This document shows positions 9,184 to 18,415 of a DNA stretch of 64,000 nucleotides, piece after piece. Source of the DNA: Pseudomonas cremoricolorata (GTDB lineage: Bacteria > Pseudomonadota > Gammaproteobacteria > Pseudomonadales > Pseudomonadaceae). The stretch lies in assembly GCF_000759535.1 (NCBI RefSeq), contig NZ_CP009455.1:3100001-3164000 (forward strand). Reading direction: 5' to 3'. The notes below the pieces were generated by a model. The model made no database searches, was not told the origin of the DNA, and saw only the letters and a program-made list of their open reading frames with translations. Position 1 is the stretch's first letter, and each line of letters opens with the position of its first letter. The position numbers were made by a program, and so were the translations under genes.

Positions 9184-11106
9184 TCAACCGCCAGTCGTGA
9201 GCGTCTGATCGGGCAGCCAGCGTCGCAGCACCTCGAGCAGTTCGCTGCGTTTGAGCGGTTTGCTCAGGTAGTCATCCATGCCCGCGGCCAGGCAGCGTTC
9301 ACGATCGCCCTGCAAGGCATTGGCGGTCAGGGCTATGATCGGCATCTGCCCCGCAGGGCCCAGCGCGCGGATGCGCCGGGTCGCTTCGTAGCCATCGATC
9401 AGCGGCAGACGGCAGTCCATCAGCACGGCGGCGAAGGTCTGTTGCTGAACCCGGTCCAGGGCTTGCTGACCGTCCACGGCTACCCAGGTCTGGAAACCGA
9501 AGCTGCGCAGCATGCCCTCGACGACACTGCGGTTGACCGGGTTGTCCTCGACCAGCAGGATCGGCCGACCACCTCCGTCGAGGGTATTGTCCGGGGGCGC
9601 GCCGACGGCCAGCACCGGCAGCGCTGAAAGCGTCAGCGGCATGTCGAGGGTGAAGGTCGAGCCCAGCCCGGCGCGGCTTTCACCCTGCAACTGACCACCC
9701 ATGCGTTCGGCCAGGGTGCGCGCGATGGACAGGCCCAGGCCGGTGCCGCCATAGCGCCTGGAAATGGAGCTGTCCGCTTGCTGGAAGGCGACGAACATCA
9801 TTTCCAGGCGTTCGGCGTCGATGCCGATGCCGGTATCGCGCACGGCGCAGGTCAGATGCACCCGCTCGGCGTCGAGCAACTGCCAGGTGGCCTCGATCGC
9901 CACCTCGCCGCGCTCGGTGAACTTCAGTGCGTTGCCGATCAGGTTGAGCAGGATCTGGCGGATACGCGTCGGATCGCCGACCACCTGCAACTCGTCGCAC
10001 CCTGCGGACAACTGCAGGCGCAGGGTGAGCCCGCGCTGGCGGGCGCTGTGCTGGAACGATTGCACGCAACTGCGGATCAGCTCGCCCAGGTTGAAGTCGA
10101 TCGATTCCAGTTGCAGGGTGGTGCGCTCGATGCGCGAGAAGTCGAGGATGTCGTTGATGACCTTGAGCAGATGCCCGGTCGACTCGCTGGCCACGCTGGT
10201 GTATTCGGCCTGTTCCGGCGTGAGCTCGGTGGTATCGAGCAATTGCAGCATGCCCAGCACACCGTTCATCGGGGTCCGCAGCTCATGGCTCATCATGGCC
10301 AGGAAGTCGGATTTGGCGCGGTTGGCCTGCTCGGCCTCCTCGCGCGCCTGGGTCATCTGCGCCATGGCTTGACGCTGTTCGTCGCTGGCCTGTTCGAGAG
10401 CGAAGGCCAGGTTGTTGATGTGCGCCGCCAGGTGCCCCAATTCGCTGTCATCGACCACCGGCACATGCGAGGTGAAGTCGCCTTGCTGAATCGCTCGCAC
10501 CGCTTCGCCCATGTCGCTGATCGGCTTGGACAGGCTCATGGCCAGGCGCCGCGCCAGCATGAAGGTGAAGGCCAGGGCGAAGAGGGCGAGGATACCGGCT
10601 TTGATGACGATTTCCTGTTGCCGCTCGCTGAAGGCATCATCGGACATGCCGACGATCACCCGACCCAGGTAGTCATCGCTGACGTCGCCGGCGGTGTCTT
10701 GCCCAGGCTGCAGGAAGTCGTTGTCCAGGCGGATCTGCTGCAGGCGAATCGGCGCCTGGAACACCTCCACGCGCTGCGCCCGGTTGGTGCTCTCGTCGGA
10801 CTGCTCGACGTACACCAGAATATGATTGCGACTGTCCTGCACCTCGAGAAAGCGCACATGAGGAATGCTCAGGGTGGCGCGCATCAGGCTTTCCAGCACT
10901 TCGTTGTTGCCCGAGATCACCCCGTATTCGGAACCCGGCGCGAGCTGGTTGGCGATCAGCTGACCGGTGTGATTGAGCTCCTGACGCAAATCCTGCAGAC
11001 GCACGAAGGTGAAGAAGCCGATCAGCAGCAACGTCAGCAGCAGGGCCGGGCCGAGGCTGATGATCTGCGTGCGGGTATGGATATCCCAGCTCAGGCGCTT
11101 GCTCAT
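9184..11106 (-). CDS. PA1611-like hybrid sensor histidine kinase
   Basis: A 640-residue inner-membrane hybrid kinase. Membrane segments at about 16-36 and 168-188 flank a periplasmic domain of about 130 residues. HAMP follows (189-241), then HisKA with His274 ([12 protein letters not shown]), a HATPase domain (DTGIGI about 425, [10 protein letters not shown] about 453) and a receiver domain with Asp564 ([15 protein letters not shown]). There is no Hpt domain, so the relay must pass to a separate Hpt protein. Position beside fabA and architecture match PA1611 of P. aeruginosa, reported to feed HptB and to bind RetS. Its start overlaps the upstream gene by ATGA, so the two are translationally coupled. 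The input signal is unknown. Confidence 0.88.
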   Translation of the reverse strand: MSKRLSWDIHTRTQIISLGPALLLTLLLIGFFTFVRLQDLRQELNHTGQLIANQLAPGSEYGVISGNNEVLESLMRATLSIPHVRFLEVQDSRNHILVYVEQSDESTNRAQRVEVFQAPIRLQQIRLDNDFLQPGQDTAGDVSDDYLGRVIVGMSDDAFSERQQEIVIKAGILALFALAFTFMLARRLAMSLSKPISDMGEAVRAIQQGDFTSHVPVVDDSELGHLAAHINNLAFALEQASDEQRQAMAQMTQAREEAEQANRAKSDFLAMMSHELRTPMNGVLGMLQLLDTTELTPEQAEYTSVASESTGHLLKVINDILDFSRIERTTLQLESIDFNLGELIRSCVQSFQHSARQRGLTLRLQLSAGCDELQVVGDPTRIRQILLNLIGNALKFTERGEVAIEATWQLLDAERVHLTCAVRDTGIGIDAERLEMMFVAFQQADSSISRRYGGTGLGLSIARTLAERMGGQLQGESRAGLGSTFTLDMPLTLSALPVLAVGAPPDNTLDGGGRPILLVEDNPVNRSVVEGMLRSFGFQTWVAVDGQQALDRVQQQTFAAVLMDCRLPLIDGYEATRRIRALGPAGQMPIIALTANALQGDRERCLAAGMDDYLSKPLKRSELLEVLRRWLPDQTLTTGG

Positions 11107-11993
11107 GGGGTGGATGCTCCTGCGCCGATCGCCTGGGCAGCGGCGCTCGGGTCGATTGGCTCGAGGCCCAGCGCGCGGGCCACCTGCTGGTTGCCGCTGA
11201 CGCCGAAGGGTCTGGGGTAAAGACTGCGCGGCCAATGACTCGCAGGCTGATCGAGCAGGTGATCGAGCACCTCCAGCCAGTCGGTCTGGTCGCTGTACGT
11301 GCTGGCCAGCGCGCCTGCGCGGACGAAACCTGCGTTTGGGCCGATCAGCGCCATCTGCCGGCCATAGCTGCTCAGCAGCAGGGTCTTGGCGGTCTTGGAG
11401 TTGTACAGATCAGGGTCGTCCAGGCCCAGCAGCACATCGCTGCTGCTCAGCAGTTGCTGCAAGGGGCGGCTGTCGCGGGGATCGTCCCAGGCCTTGCTGA
11501 CCAGTTCCAGGCCCAGATGGCGGGCCGCCTGCTGCAACTCGGCGAGCAGAAAGCGGCTGTGCTCGCCATACAGCACGCCCACGCGCCTGGCCTGGGGCAG
11601 CAGGTAACGGGTCAGGCGCAACTGGCGCGCCGGCTCCGGGTCGCTCCACAGCAGGCTCAGGTAGTCCGGGCGGCTGTCACCCAGGCGCTGCTGGATCTGT
11701 ACGCGGTTGACCCGCAGCGCCAGGGCCGCAGGGCCGGGCGTCTCGCTCAGGCGCCACTCCAGTGCTGCCGCATCGAGCAGCACCAGGCGGGTGTGGGGGG
11801 GCAACTGTGAGGGGCGGGGCAACTGCGCGACCGTGCGCAACTGCACGTGGTCGTGTTCGCGGCGCGCCTGCAAGCCTTCGCTGAAACTGCGATAGCCCGA
11901 CTGCGCCTCACCGCCGACCAGCAGCACATCATCGCCGGCCACACCCGTCAGGGGCCACAGGCACAACGCCAGCCAGCAGAGCAGGCGGCGCAT
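11103..11993 (-). CDS. Periplasmic substrate-binding-like protein (ABC_sub_bind type)
   Basis: A 296-residue protein with a signal peptide (about 1-20, ending VAG) and a type I periplasmic-binding fold resembling the ABC_sub_bind family: [19 protein letters not shown], a strand-helix repeat, and [11 protein letters not shown]. No ABC permease or ATPase gene is adjacent. It overlaps the receptor gene upstream and the hybrid kinase downstream by ATGA, so the three are made together. The likely role is to bind a ligand and present it to the kinase's periplasmic domain rather than to a transporter; this is inference from context. Confidence 0.7.
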   Translation of the reverse strand: MRRLLCWLALCLWPLTGVAGDDVLLVGGEAQSGYRSFSEGLQARREHDHVQLRTVAQLPRPSQLPPHTRLVLLDAAALEWRLSETPGPAALALRVNRVQIQQRLGDSRPDYLSLLWSDPEPARQLRLTRYLLPQARRVGVLYGEHSRFLLAELQQAARHLGLELVSKAWDDPRDSRPLQQLLSSSDVLLGLDDPDLYNSKTAKTLLLSSYGRQMALIGPNAGFVRAGALASTYSDQTDWLEVLDHLLDQPASHWPRSLYPRPFGVSGNQQVARALGLEPIDPSAAAQAIGAGASTP

Positions 11994-14107
11994 CAGAACT
12001 CCAGCTCGGCGCTGAACAGCAGGCGGTGGCGGCTGTCGTAGCGATTCTGCTCCAGGGTGATGGGCTGGTCGTCCAGGCGCTGCTGCCACAGTGCAGCCAG
12101 TTCAAGGCGGCTACCGTGGATGCGCAGCTGTTTGGCCAGGCGCAGGTCGAGGCGCTCGTAGCGGTACTGGTTGAGCGCGTCATCGCCGTAATAGAACAGG
12201 CCGCTGGACCAGCCACGACCCCATTCGCGCAACCACCCGGCCGAACCACTGTTGCGGGCGCTCAGACGACGGTCGGCGGGGTTGCTGGCCCAGGCATCGA
12301 CATAGGCGTAGGTCAGGCGCAGGCGATCGCGGGCGTTGAGTTGCCAGTCCAGTTGCGTCTCGCTGCCGGTGAAGCGCGCCTTGTTGGCGTTGCTGGCGAT
12401 GAACTGGTTGTTGCGCAGCGGCTCGCTGATCATGCCGGTGATCTCATCGGCGAACAGTTTCAGATCGACGCTCAGGTCGAGGTCACTGAAATAGCCGTTG
12501 TAGCCCAGTTCGCGCGAGCGCATGCGTTCCTGGTCAAGGTTGCCGGGGCCACGGGTCTTGACGAAATATTCACCGTTCTGCAAGCCGTAGACGTTACGGC
12601 TGAGGTTGCGCACGGTGTAGCTCCAGTTGACGTTGTTCTCGAACATGTCCGGCGAACGCACCGCCTCGGAGTACACCGCGCGCAGGCCGTGGCGCGGGGT
12701 GATCAGGTAGTTGACCGCCACGCGCGGGGTCAGCGAACTGCCGGTCAGCCGGCTGTCTTCGAACATCGCGCCACCCTGCACGATCCAGTGTTCGTCGACA
12801 CGCCACTCCAACTGCCCGAACAGGCGCCAGGTCTGGTCGTCGAGACTGCCGTTGAAGTAAGTGGCCGAGTCGGCGCGGTCGTAGCGCAGGTTGGCGCCAC
12901 TGAGCAGGCGCACGCTGTCGCTGAGACTGACAGTGTCCTGAATTTCCAGGTCGTAGCGGGTTTCGCGGGTGCTCTGGTCGACGTCGCCACACACCACTTC
13001 ACTGGCGCCATTGCGCCATTGCTGGCTGATCGCATCGACCAGCGCGCGCTGCTCGGCATCGTTGCTCGGCGGCGGATCGTTGGCGCGTCGTGCGACCTGC
13101 TCGGCGTAGTTCGGGTTGAGCTGCCACAGGCGCGTCAGCTCGGGGCTGAAGGCCAGGCTGGCGTCACAGGCGCGCCATACTTGCTGGCGGTCGAAGTGCT
13201 GCGCCGAGCCCTGCACGTAGAGGCTGTGACCGGCGTTGAAATCGATGTTCCAGCGCAGCGAGGCGGCGTAGTCCTTGGCGATGGCATCGGCGTCGGGTCC
13301 ACGCTGGGTGACGTAGGGGAACACCGGCTGGTAGGTGTAGGGACGCTGGTTGCTGCCTTCCTTGGCCGCCAGTTGCCAGTCCAGCGACTGGTTCGGGGTC
13401 AGGGTATGGCTGGCACTGAGGTTGAAACGGGTCAGACGTCGGCTGTCGCGGTAAGGCTGGCCGAATTGGTCGTGGTCGAAGCCGTCATCGGCCATGCCCG
13501 ACATCGACAGGCGCAGGTCACCGCCGTCCCAGCCCAGGCCCTGGCTTGCGTAGAAATCGTCGATGCCGTTTTCGCCGCGGGTGATCTTCAGCCGCGTGCC
13601 ATGGCTGTCGGCGGGGCGCCGGGTGAGGATGTTGACCACTGCCATCAACGCGTTGGCACCGTAGCTCACGGTGTTCGGCCCGCGAAACACCTCGATGCGC
13701 TCGATGTCTTCGATGGCCAGGGGAATGTCGCTCCAGTCGACCGTGGCCAGCCCTGCGCGGTACACCGAGCGGCCGTCGATCAGCACCTGCATGCGCCGGG
13801 CGTCGCTGACGTTGCTGCCATGGTAGTTGACCGTCGGCTGGTTGCCCGCGCCGTAGCCGATCATCATGCCGGGCACCAGGCGCAGCAGTTCGGGGATGTC
13901 GCGGGCGCCGCTGGCGTGGATCAGCGCTTCGTCGAGCACGGTCATGCTGCCGGGTACGGCGGCCGGGGACTGTTTCAGTCGAGTGGCGGTCAGAACCTCT
14001 GGCAGCGCCTGGTCATCGATGAACAGATCGTCGCCCAGCACCGGTCCGCCGAGCAGGGCAGTGGCGAGCAGCAGCAGGCGAGGGGCAGGGGACGCGCCAA
14101 TGGACAC
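11993..14107 (-). CDS. TonB-dependent outer-membrane receptor
   Basis: A 704-residue outer-membrane receptor with a signal peptide ending about residue 25, a plug domain (LPEVLTATRLKQSPAAVPGSM..., IPELLRLVPGM, VLIDGRSVYR, IERIEVFRGPNTVSYGANA, MAVVNILTRR) and a long beta-barrel ending in Phe, as barrel proteins do. It lacks the N-terminal STN domain used by sigma/anti-sigma signalling receptors. Two lone cysteines (VWRACDA and EVVCGDV) could form a loop disulfide. The start is a GTG with a weak AAGG site; no ATG fits better. It heads a three-gene operon with a binding protein and a hybrid kinase. Ligand unknown. Confidence 0.85.
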   Translation of the reverse strand: MSIGASPAPRLLLLATALLGGPVLGDDLFIDDQALPEVLTATRLKQSPAAVPGSMTVLDEALIHASGARDIPELLRLVPGMMIGYGAGNQPTVNYHGSNVSDARRMQVLIDGRSVYRAGLATVDWSDIPLAIEDIERIEVFRGPNTVSYGANALMAVVNILTRRPADSHGTRLKITRGENGIDDFYASQGLGWDGGDLRLSMSGMADDGFDHDQFGQPYRDSRRLTRFNLSASHTLTPNQSLDWQLAAKEGSNQRPYTYQPVFPYVTQRGPDADAIAKDYAASLRWNIDFNAGHSLYVQGSAQHFDRQQVWRACDASLAFSPELTRLWQLNPNYAEQVARRANDPPPSNDAEQRALVDAISQQWRNGASEVVCGDVDQSTRETRYDLEIQDTVSLSDSVRLLSGANLRYDRADSATYFNGSLDDQTWRLFGQLEWRVDEHWIVQGGAMFEDSRLTGSSLTPRVAVNYLITPRHGLRAVYSEAVRSPDMFENNVNWSYTVRNLSRNVYGLQNGEYFVKTRGPGNLDQERMRSRELGYNGYFSDLDLSVDLKLFADEITGMISEPLRNNQFIASNANKARFTGSETQLDWQLNARDRLRLTYAYVDAWASNPADRRLSARNSGSAGWLREWGRGWSSGLFYYGDDALNQYRYERLDLRLAKQLRIHGSRLELAALWQQRLDDQPITLEQNRYDSRHRLLFSAELEF

Positions 14108-14237
14108 GGTACGGCCTTGATTCGGGAGTTAGCCGGCTATGGTAAACCAGCCTGCGGCTTTTGCCAGTGGCCCTGGAGCGAGCTTTGCAGAGGCGCGGAC
14201 GCAGGCAAGAAGCGCTGGTGAGCAGGGGCCTGGCCCG

Positions 14238-14243
14238 TATAAT
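14238..14243 (+). promoter_or_regulatory. Perfect -10 box of the gpsA promoter
   Basis: TATAAT sits 41 bases before the gpsA start. The hexamer 17 bases upstream (CTGGTG) is a poor -35 box. The minus-strand receptor operon starts from the same 177-base intergenic region. Confidence 0.6.
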
Positions 14244-14284
14244 GCGCCAGGCGCAAACAACTCAACGGCTTTGATGGATGAACT

Positions 14285-15310
14285 ATGACTGAACAGCAAC
14301 CTGTCGCGGTGCTGGGGGGCGGCAGCTTCGGCACCGCCGTTGCCAACCTGCTGGCCGAGAACGGTGTGCCGGTACGCCAGTGGATGCGCGATGCGCAGCA
14401 GGCCGAGGCGATGCGCGTCAATCGGGAAAACCCGCGCTACCTCAAAGGTGTGCGTCTGCACGATGCCGTCGAGCCAGTGACTGACCTGTTGGCCACGTTG
14501 CAGACCTGCGAGCTGCTGTTCGTTGCCCTGCCATCGAGCGCCCTGCGCAGTGTGCTGGCGCCCCATGCGCAAGTGCTGGCCGGCAAGGGCCTGATCAGCC
14601 TGACCAAGGGCATCGAAGCGCAAAGCTTCAAGCTGATGAGCCAGATTCTCGAAGAGATTGCCCCGCAGGCACGCATCGCCGTGCTCTCGGGGCCGAATCT
14701 GGCCCGGGAAATCGCCGAGCACGCGCTGACCGCAACGGTGGTGGCCAGCGAAGACGAAGCCCTGTGCCAATGGGTTCAGGACGTGCTGCATGGCCCGACC
14801 TTCCGCGTCTATGCCAGCAGCGACCGCTTCGGTGTCGAACTGGGCGGCGCGCTTAAAAACGTCTACGCCATCATCGCCGGCCTTGCGGCAGCGCTGGGCA
14901 TGGGGGAAAACACCAAGAGCATGCTGATTACCCGCGCCCTGGCCGAGATGACCCGCTTCGCGGTCAGTCAGGGCGCCAACCCGATGACCTTCCTCGGGCT
15001 TGCCGGGGTGGGCGATCTGATCGTCACCTGTTCCTCGCCCAAGAGCCGCAACTACCAGATCGGCCAGGCGCTCGGCCAGGGGCTGTCGCTGGCCGAGGCG
15101 GTCGAGCGCCTCGGCGAGGTGGCCGAGGGGGTCAACACCATCAAGGTGCTCAAGGCCAAGGCCCAGGAAGTGCAGGTGTACATGCCCCTGGTCGCTGGCC
15201 TGCACGCGATTCTCTTCGAGGGGCGTACCCTGGAACAGGTGATTGCCCACCTGATGCACGCCGAGCCAAAGACCGACGTCGATTTCATTTCCACCAGCGG
15301 TTTCAACTGA
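14285..15310 (+). CDS. gpsA: Glycerol-3-phosphate dehydrogenase [NAD(P)+] GpsA
   Basis: Cytosolic enzyme that reduces dihydroxyacetone phosphate to sn-glycerol-3-phosphate for phospholipid synthesis. It has 341 residues with the N-terminal nucleotide-binding motif [21 protein letters not shown], a conserved [19 protein letters not shown] segment containing the active-site Lys, and [20 protein letters not shown]. It heads a tight run of genes: DUF4389 follows after 15 bases and sixA overlaps that. Confidence 0.97.
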   Translation: MTEQQPVAVLGGGSFGTAVANLLAENGVPVRQWMRDAQQAEAMRVNRENPRYLKGVRLHDAVEPVTDLLATLQTCELLFVALPSSALRSVLAPHAQVLAGKGLISLTKGIEAQSFKLMSQILEEIAPQARIAVLSGPNLAREIAEHALTATVVASEDEALCQWVQDVLHGPTFRVYASSDRFGVELGGALKNVYAIIAGLAAALGMGENTKSMLITRALAEMTRFAVSQGANPMTFLGLAGVGDLIVTCSSPKSRNYQIGQALGQGLSLAEAVERLGEVAEGVNTIKVLKAKAQEVQVYMPLVAGLHAILFEGRTLEQVIAHLMHAEPKTDVDFISTSGFN

Positions 15311-15325
15311 TCCAAGGAGCGACAC

Positions 15326-15667
15326 ATGAGCCCAACCCCGGAACGTGGCCAGCACGAATCGCTTTTCCTGCGCGTGCTGTGGATGCTGTTCTTCCTGCTG
15401 GTCTGGCACCTGGCCGAACTGATGCTGGGCGCACTGGTACTGGTGCAGGTGATCTACCGCCTGGTCTACGGCGCGCCCAACGGCAGCGTGATGAATGCCG
15501 GCGACAGCCTCAGCCAGTACCTGGCGCAGATCGGCCGCTTCGGCACTTTCCACACCGAACAGAAACCCTGGCCATTCGCCGACTGGCCGGCGCCACGTCC
15601 TGCCGAGGGTGAGGCGCCACACACTGTCGAGCCGCAGGCGCCAGGCAGTGAAGGGCCCAAGCCATGA
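15326..15667 (+). CDS. DUF4389 family membrane protein
   Basis: A 113-residue protein of the DUF4389 family, function unknown. One long hydrophobic stretch (residues about 12-48, FLRVLWMLFFLLVWHLAELM...) is followed by the family motif SLSQYLAQIGRFGTFHTEQKPWPFADWP and a Pro/Glu-rich tail. Its start lies 15 bases after gpsA behind AAGGAG, and its stop overlaps the sixA start by ATGA. The three are probably cotranscribed. Confidence 0.85.
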   Translation: MSPTPERGQHESLFLRVLWMLFFLLVWHLAELMLGALVLVQVIYRLVYGAPNGSVMNAGDSLSQYLAQIGRFGTFHTEQKPWPFADWPAPRPAEGEAPHTVEPQAPGSEGPKP

Positions 15668-16119
15668 AACTGTGGGTGCTGCGCCACGGCGAGGCAGAGG
15701 CCACGGCTGCCAGCGATGCGCAGCGGCGCCTGACTGCGGCAGGCCGCGAGCAGGTGTTGCGCAGCGCAGCGCGCCTGCTGGGCGAGCCGGTGCAGGCCAT
15801 CTTCGCCAGCCCCTATGTGCGCGCCCAGCAGACCGCCGCGCTGCTGCACGCTGCGCTGGATTTCCCGCAAGCAGTGGTCGAAGCGCCCTGGCTGACGCCG
15901 GACAGCGACCCGTTGCAGGTCATCGCCGAGCTGGAGCGCTGCGGCCACGAGCACGTCGTGCTGGTCAGTCACCAGCCGCTGGTAGGGTCTCTGGTCAGCC
16001 TCTTGCACCAGGGCCATCGCCAGCAACCGGCCGCCATGGGTACCGCGAGTCTGGCCGAGCTGGACGGCGAGTGGCCACTGGCGGGGCTGATGACACTGCA
16101 GGCAATCCATCATCCCTGA
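15664..16119 (+). CDS. sixA: Phosphohistidine phosphatase SixA
   Basis: A 151-residue phosphatase of the histidine phosphatase superfamily. It begins with the catalytic motif MKLWVLRHGEAEA (His8) and contains the second His in VLVSHQPLVGSL. SixA removes phosphate from His in proteins: in E. coli it acts on the ArcB Hpt domain, and later work implicates the nitrogen PTS. That a phosphohistidine phosphatase lies 2 kb from a hybrid kinase operon may be coincidence, since this gene order is conserved with gpsA. Confidence 0.92.
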   Translation: MKLWVLRHGEAEATAASDAQRRLTAAGREQVLRSAARLLGEPVQAIFASPYVRAQQTAALLHAALDFPQAVVEAPWLTPDSDPLQVIAELERCGHEHVVLVSHQPLVGSLVSLLHQGHRQQPAAMGTASLAELDGEWPLAGLMTLQAIHHP

Positions 16120-16126
16120 ACGCTGC

Positions 16127-16150
16127 GCAACTGACATTTTTGTCAGTTGC
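16127..16150. repeat. Palindrome between sixA and the next gene
   Basis: Arms GCAACTGACA and TGTCAGTTGC are separated by TTTT, 8 bases after the sixA stop. As RNA it makes a 10-bp hairpin without a T-run, so it is a poor intrinsic terminator. As DNA it is a good dimeric operator for the gene starting at 16218. Confidence 0.55.
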
Positions 16151-16156
16151 CGGGCT

Positions 16157-16208
16157 TTCCCTGGGCTTGCTAGCGTCTGTACTCAATACGAGGGCAAAGC
16201 CCAGGGAA
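16157..16208 (+). promoter_or_regulatory. Leader inverted repeat covering the ribosome binding site
   Basis: TTCCCTGGGCTT (16157-16168) and AAGCCCAGGGAA (16197-16208) are perfect 12-base complements with 28 bases between. The Shine-Dalgarno sequence AGGGAAG of the gene at 16218 lies in the 3' arm. If the transcript begins upstream of 16157, this stem would hide the ribosome binding site. Confidence 0.5.
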
Positions 16209-16217
16209 GTAACCGCA

Positions 16218-16559
16218 ATGAGCATTCGGTATCTGGAGTTGGCTGGTTCTGCAGACCTGCGACCCACGCTGGAAAAGATAGAGAACAACCAGACCCTCGA
16301 TTTTGCCGAATACCGTCTGCTTCAGGACAGTGCCAACGCTAAACTCGATCAGTTGCTGCGCAAGCACCAACACCCCCACGATCTCGAAGAACTGCGCCTG
16401 ACCAGCGTACGCATGGCGCATCTGCTGCAAAGCAGTTGCCTGGCGCTGCGCCGGCTCGACCTGGAACCGCGGGACAAACGCCTGGCCCGCGAGGCCCTGG
16501 CGGCGCAACTGGCCTATATGCAAGCCTGTCTGCAACGCTCGCTGATCAACTTCGACTGA
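16218..16559 (+). CDS. Conserved hypothetical protein, mostly helical
   Basis: A 113-residue soluble protein that I do not recognise by family. It has no signal peptide and no membrane segment. Sequence is rich in Leu, Ala, Arg and Gln with heptad-like spacing (LLQDSANAKLDQLLRKHQ, AREALAAQLAYMQACLQ), suggesting an all-helical bundle. I start at the ATG at 16218 because AGGGAAG lies 8 bases upstream; the reading frame is open further upstream through sixA but that is an artefact. The unusual leader structures upstream suggest regulated translation. Confidence 0.6.
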   Translation: MSIRYLELAGSADLRPTLEKIENNQTLDFAEYRLLQDSANAKLDQLLRKHQHPHDLEELRLTSVRMAHLLQSSCLALRRLDLEPRDKRLAREALAAQLAYMQACLQRSLINFD

Positions 16560-16662
16560 CCCTCAATGACCTGATCGCCCTCGGTGATGACCTTTCTGAG
16601 CATTGCCGGCGCTGTCTGCCGCGCCGACAATGGGCCATCTTTTCGCCATTGCCCGGTGCGCC

Positions 16663-17451
16663 ATGTCGCAGCAGATCTTCTTCGCCCACGCCAACGGCTT
16701 TCCCTCTGCCACCTATGGCAAGTTGTTCGCAGGTCTGGCCCCGGACTACCAGGTGCATCACCTCGAGCAACACGCCCATGACCCGCGCTTCCCGGTAGAC
16801 GACAACTGGCAGCAGTTGGTCGAGGAACTGCTCTACCACCTGGCCCAGCAGGCAGGACCGGTCTGGGGCGTGGGGCATTCGCTGGGCGGTGTGCTGCACC
16901 TGCATGCTGCGCTGCGTGCGCCGCAGTTCTACCGGGGCATCGTCATGCTCGACTCGCCGCTGCTGACCCGTGTCGATCAATGGATGATCCGTCTGGCCAA
17001 GCGCCTGGGCCTGATCGACCGCATCACCCCGGCAGGGCGAACCCTGGGACGGCGCGAAACGTTCGCCGACCGCGACGCGGCGCGCGGCTACTTTGCCAGC
17101 AAGCGTCTGTTCGGCCAGTTCGACCCCGAATGCCTGGAAGCCTACCTGGACCATGGCCTGCAGCCGGCGGAGCAGGGCGTGCGGCTGCGCTTCGATGCGG
17201 CCACCGAAATCAGCATCTACCGCACTATTCCGCATGCCAGCCCCACGCCTGCACGGCTGCTGCAATTGCCAGTGGCGCTGGTGCGCGGAGCCAGCAGTGG
17301 CGTGGTGCGTCATCATCATGGCCTGGCTGCCCGCGGCTTGCCCCGCGGTGAATACATCAGCGTGCCTGGCGGACACATGTTCCCCCTCGAGCAACCCACC
17401 GCCACCGCCGAATTGCTCAAGGGCCTGCTGGCTCGTTGGGGGCAGGCATGA
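16663..17451 (+). CDS. Alpha/beta hydrolase
   Basis: A 262-residue alpha/beta-fold hydrolase. The start carries FFAHANGFPSATY (oxyanion region), the nucleophile elbow is GVGHSLGG, and the C-terminal catalytic His is in VPGGHMFPLE. No signal peptide, so cytosolic. I use the ATG at 16663 (MSQQIFF); an in-frame ATG at 16630 is possible and neither has a clear ribosome binding site. Its stop overlaps the next hydrolase by ATGA, so two hydrolases of the same superfamily are translated as a pair. Substrates unknown. Confidence 0.8.
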   Translation: MSQQIFFAHANGFPSATYGKLFAGLAPDYQVHHLEQHAHDPRFPVDDNWQQLVEELLYHLAQQAGPVWGVGHSLGGVLHLHAALRAPQFYRGIVMLDSPLLTRVDQWMIRLAKRLGLIDRITPAGRTLGRRETFADRDAARGYFASKRLFGQFDPECLEAYLDHGLQPAEQGVRLRFDAATEISIYRTIPHASPTPARLLQLPVALVRGASSGVVRHHHGLAARGLPRGEYISVPGGHMFPLEQPTATAELLKGLLARWGQA

Positions 17452-18302
17452 GCGTGCAGGTCGAGGAACTGCGCCTGGACCTGGGTCATATCGAGTTGGC
17501 CGCGCACGTGTTCGGCCCCGTCGACGGCCTGCCGCTCATCGCCCTGCATGGCTGGTTGGACAACGCCAACACCTTCGCGCGCCTGGCCCCGCGTCTGCGC
17601 GGGCTGCGGGTGGTGGCGCTGGATCTGGCCGGGCATGGCCACTCGGCCCACCGGCCACTGGGGGCCAGCTATACCCTGGCCGATTATGCCCATGATGTAC
17701 TGCAGGTGGCCGAACAGCTCGGCTGGCAGCGCTTCGCCCTGCTCGGACACTCGCTGGGTGCGGTGATCAGTGTGCAATTGGCCGCCGCGCTGCCCGAGCG
17801 GGTCAGCCACCTGGCATTGATCGATGGCCTGATCCCGCCGACCGGCGAGCCCGACGACGCTGCCGAGCGCCTGGGCCTGGCCCTTAGCGCGCAACTGCGC
17901 CGTGGCGCGCGACACAAGACCGTGTACCCGACGCTGGATGCCGGCATCACCGCGCGCATGAAGGGCATGGTCGCGGTCAGCCGCGAAGCGGCCGAATTGC
18001 TCGCCCAACGCGGCCTGATGCCCGTGGCGGGCGGCTACAGCTGGCGCAGCGACAGCCGTCTGACCCTGCCATCGGCCGTGCGCCTGAGCCAGCGGCAGGC
18101 CTGGGCCTTCGTCGAGCGTGTGCGTTGCCCTGCTTGCCTGGTGGTGGCTGCAGACGGCCTGCTGCTGGCGCACGATGCACTGCTGCAGCAGCTACCCTTC
18201 GAACAGGTGCGGCTGCCGGGTGGGCATCATTTACATGTAAATGACGAAGCGGGCGCCGCCCTTGTTGCAGACTGTTTCAATCGCTTCTTTGGCTTTCCTT
18301 GA
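17448..18302 (+). CDS. Alpha/beta hydrolase
   Basis: A 284-residue alpha/beta-fold hydrolase with LHGWLDNANTF (oxyanion hole), LDLAGHGHS, nucleophile elbow LLGHSLGAV and a C-terminal GGHHLHVND with the catalytic His. It starts at the ATG that overlaps the stop of the preceding hydrolase. The two proteins are not close copies, so this is an old pair rather than a recent duplication. Esterase or lipase activity is likely but unproven. Confidence 0.82.
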   Translation: MSVQVEELRLDLGHIELAAHVFGPVDGLPLIALHGWLDNANTFARLAPRLRGLRVVALDLAGHGHSAHRPLGASYTLADYAHDVLQVAEQLGWQRFALLGHSLGAVISVQLAAALPERVSHLALIDGLIPPTGEPDDAAERLGLALSAQLRRGARHKTVYPTLDAGITARMKGMVAVSREAAELLAQRGLMPVAGGYSWRSDSRLTLPSAVRLSQRQAWAFVERVRCPACLVVAADGLLLAHDALLQQLPFEQVRLPGGHHLHVNDEAGAALVADCFNRFFGFP

Positions 18303-18352
18303 CTTGCACCGGGCAAGTGCCGAGGCTTGCCGGGTCGATCAGGGAGAGTTCC

Positions 18353-18415
18353 ATGCCAACGCCAGACATTCACATGCATCACAACGGCCATGCATGCCGC
18401 CAGGGTGGCCGATGA
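18353..18415 (+). CDS. Possible 20-residue His-rich leader peptide
   Basis: A mini-ORF with an excellent Shine-Dalgarno (AGGGAGAG, 5 bases before the ATG) codes for 20 residues with four His and one Cys (IHMHHNGHAC). Its stop TGA overlaps the start of the DUF4892 gene as ATGA, which would allow translational coupling. It is too short to prove by composition. The alternative is that this Shine-Dalgarno is chance and the DUF4892 gene is read from its own AGGGTGG. Confidence 0.35.
   Translation: MPTPDIHMHHNGHACRQGGR

Noticed and set aside
12026..14221. 731-codon open frame opposite the TonB receptor
   Set aside because: Val/Ala/Gln/Gly-rich translation without any motif; a composition artefact of the GC-rich receptor gene.
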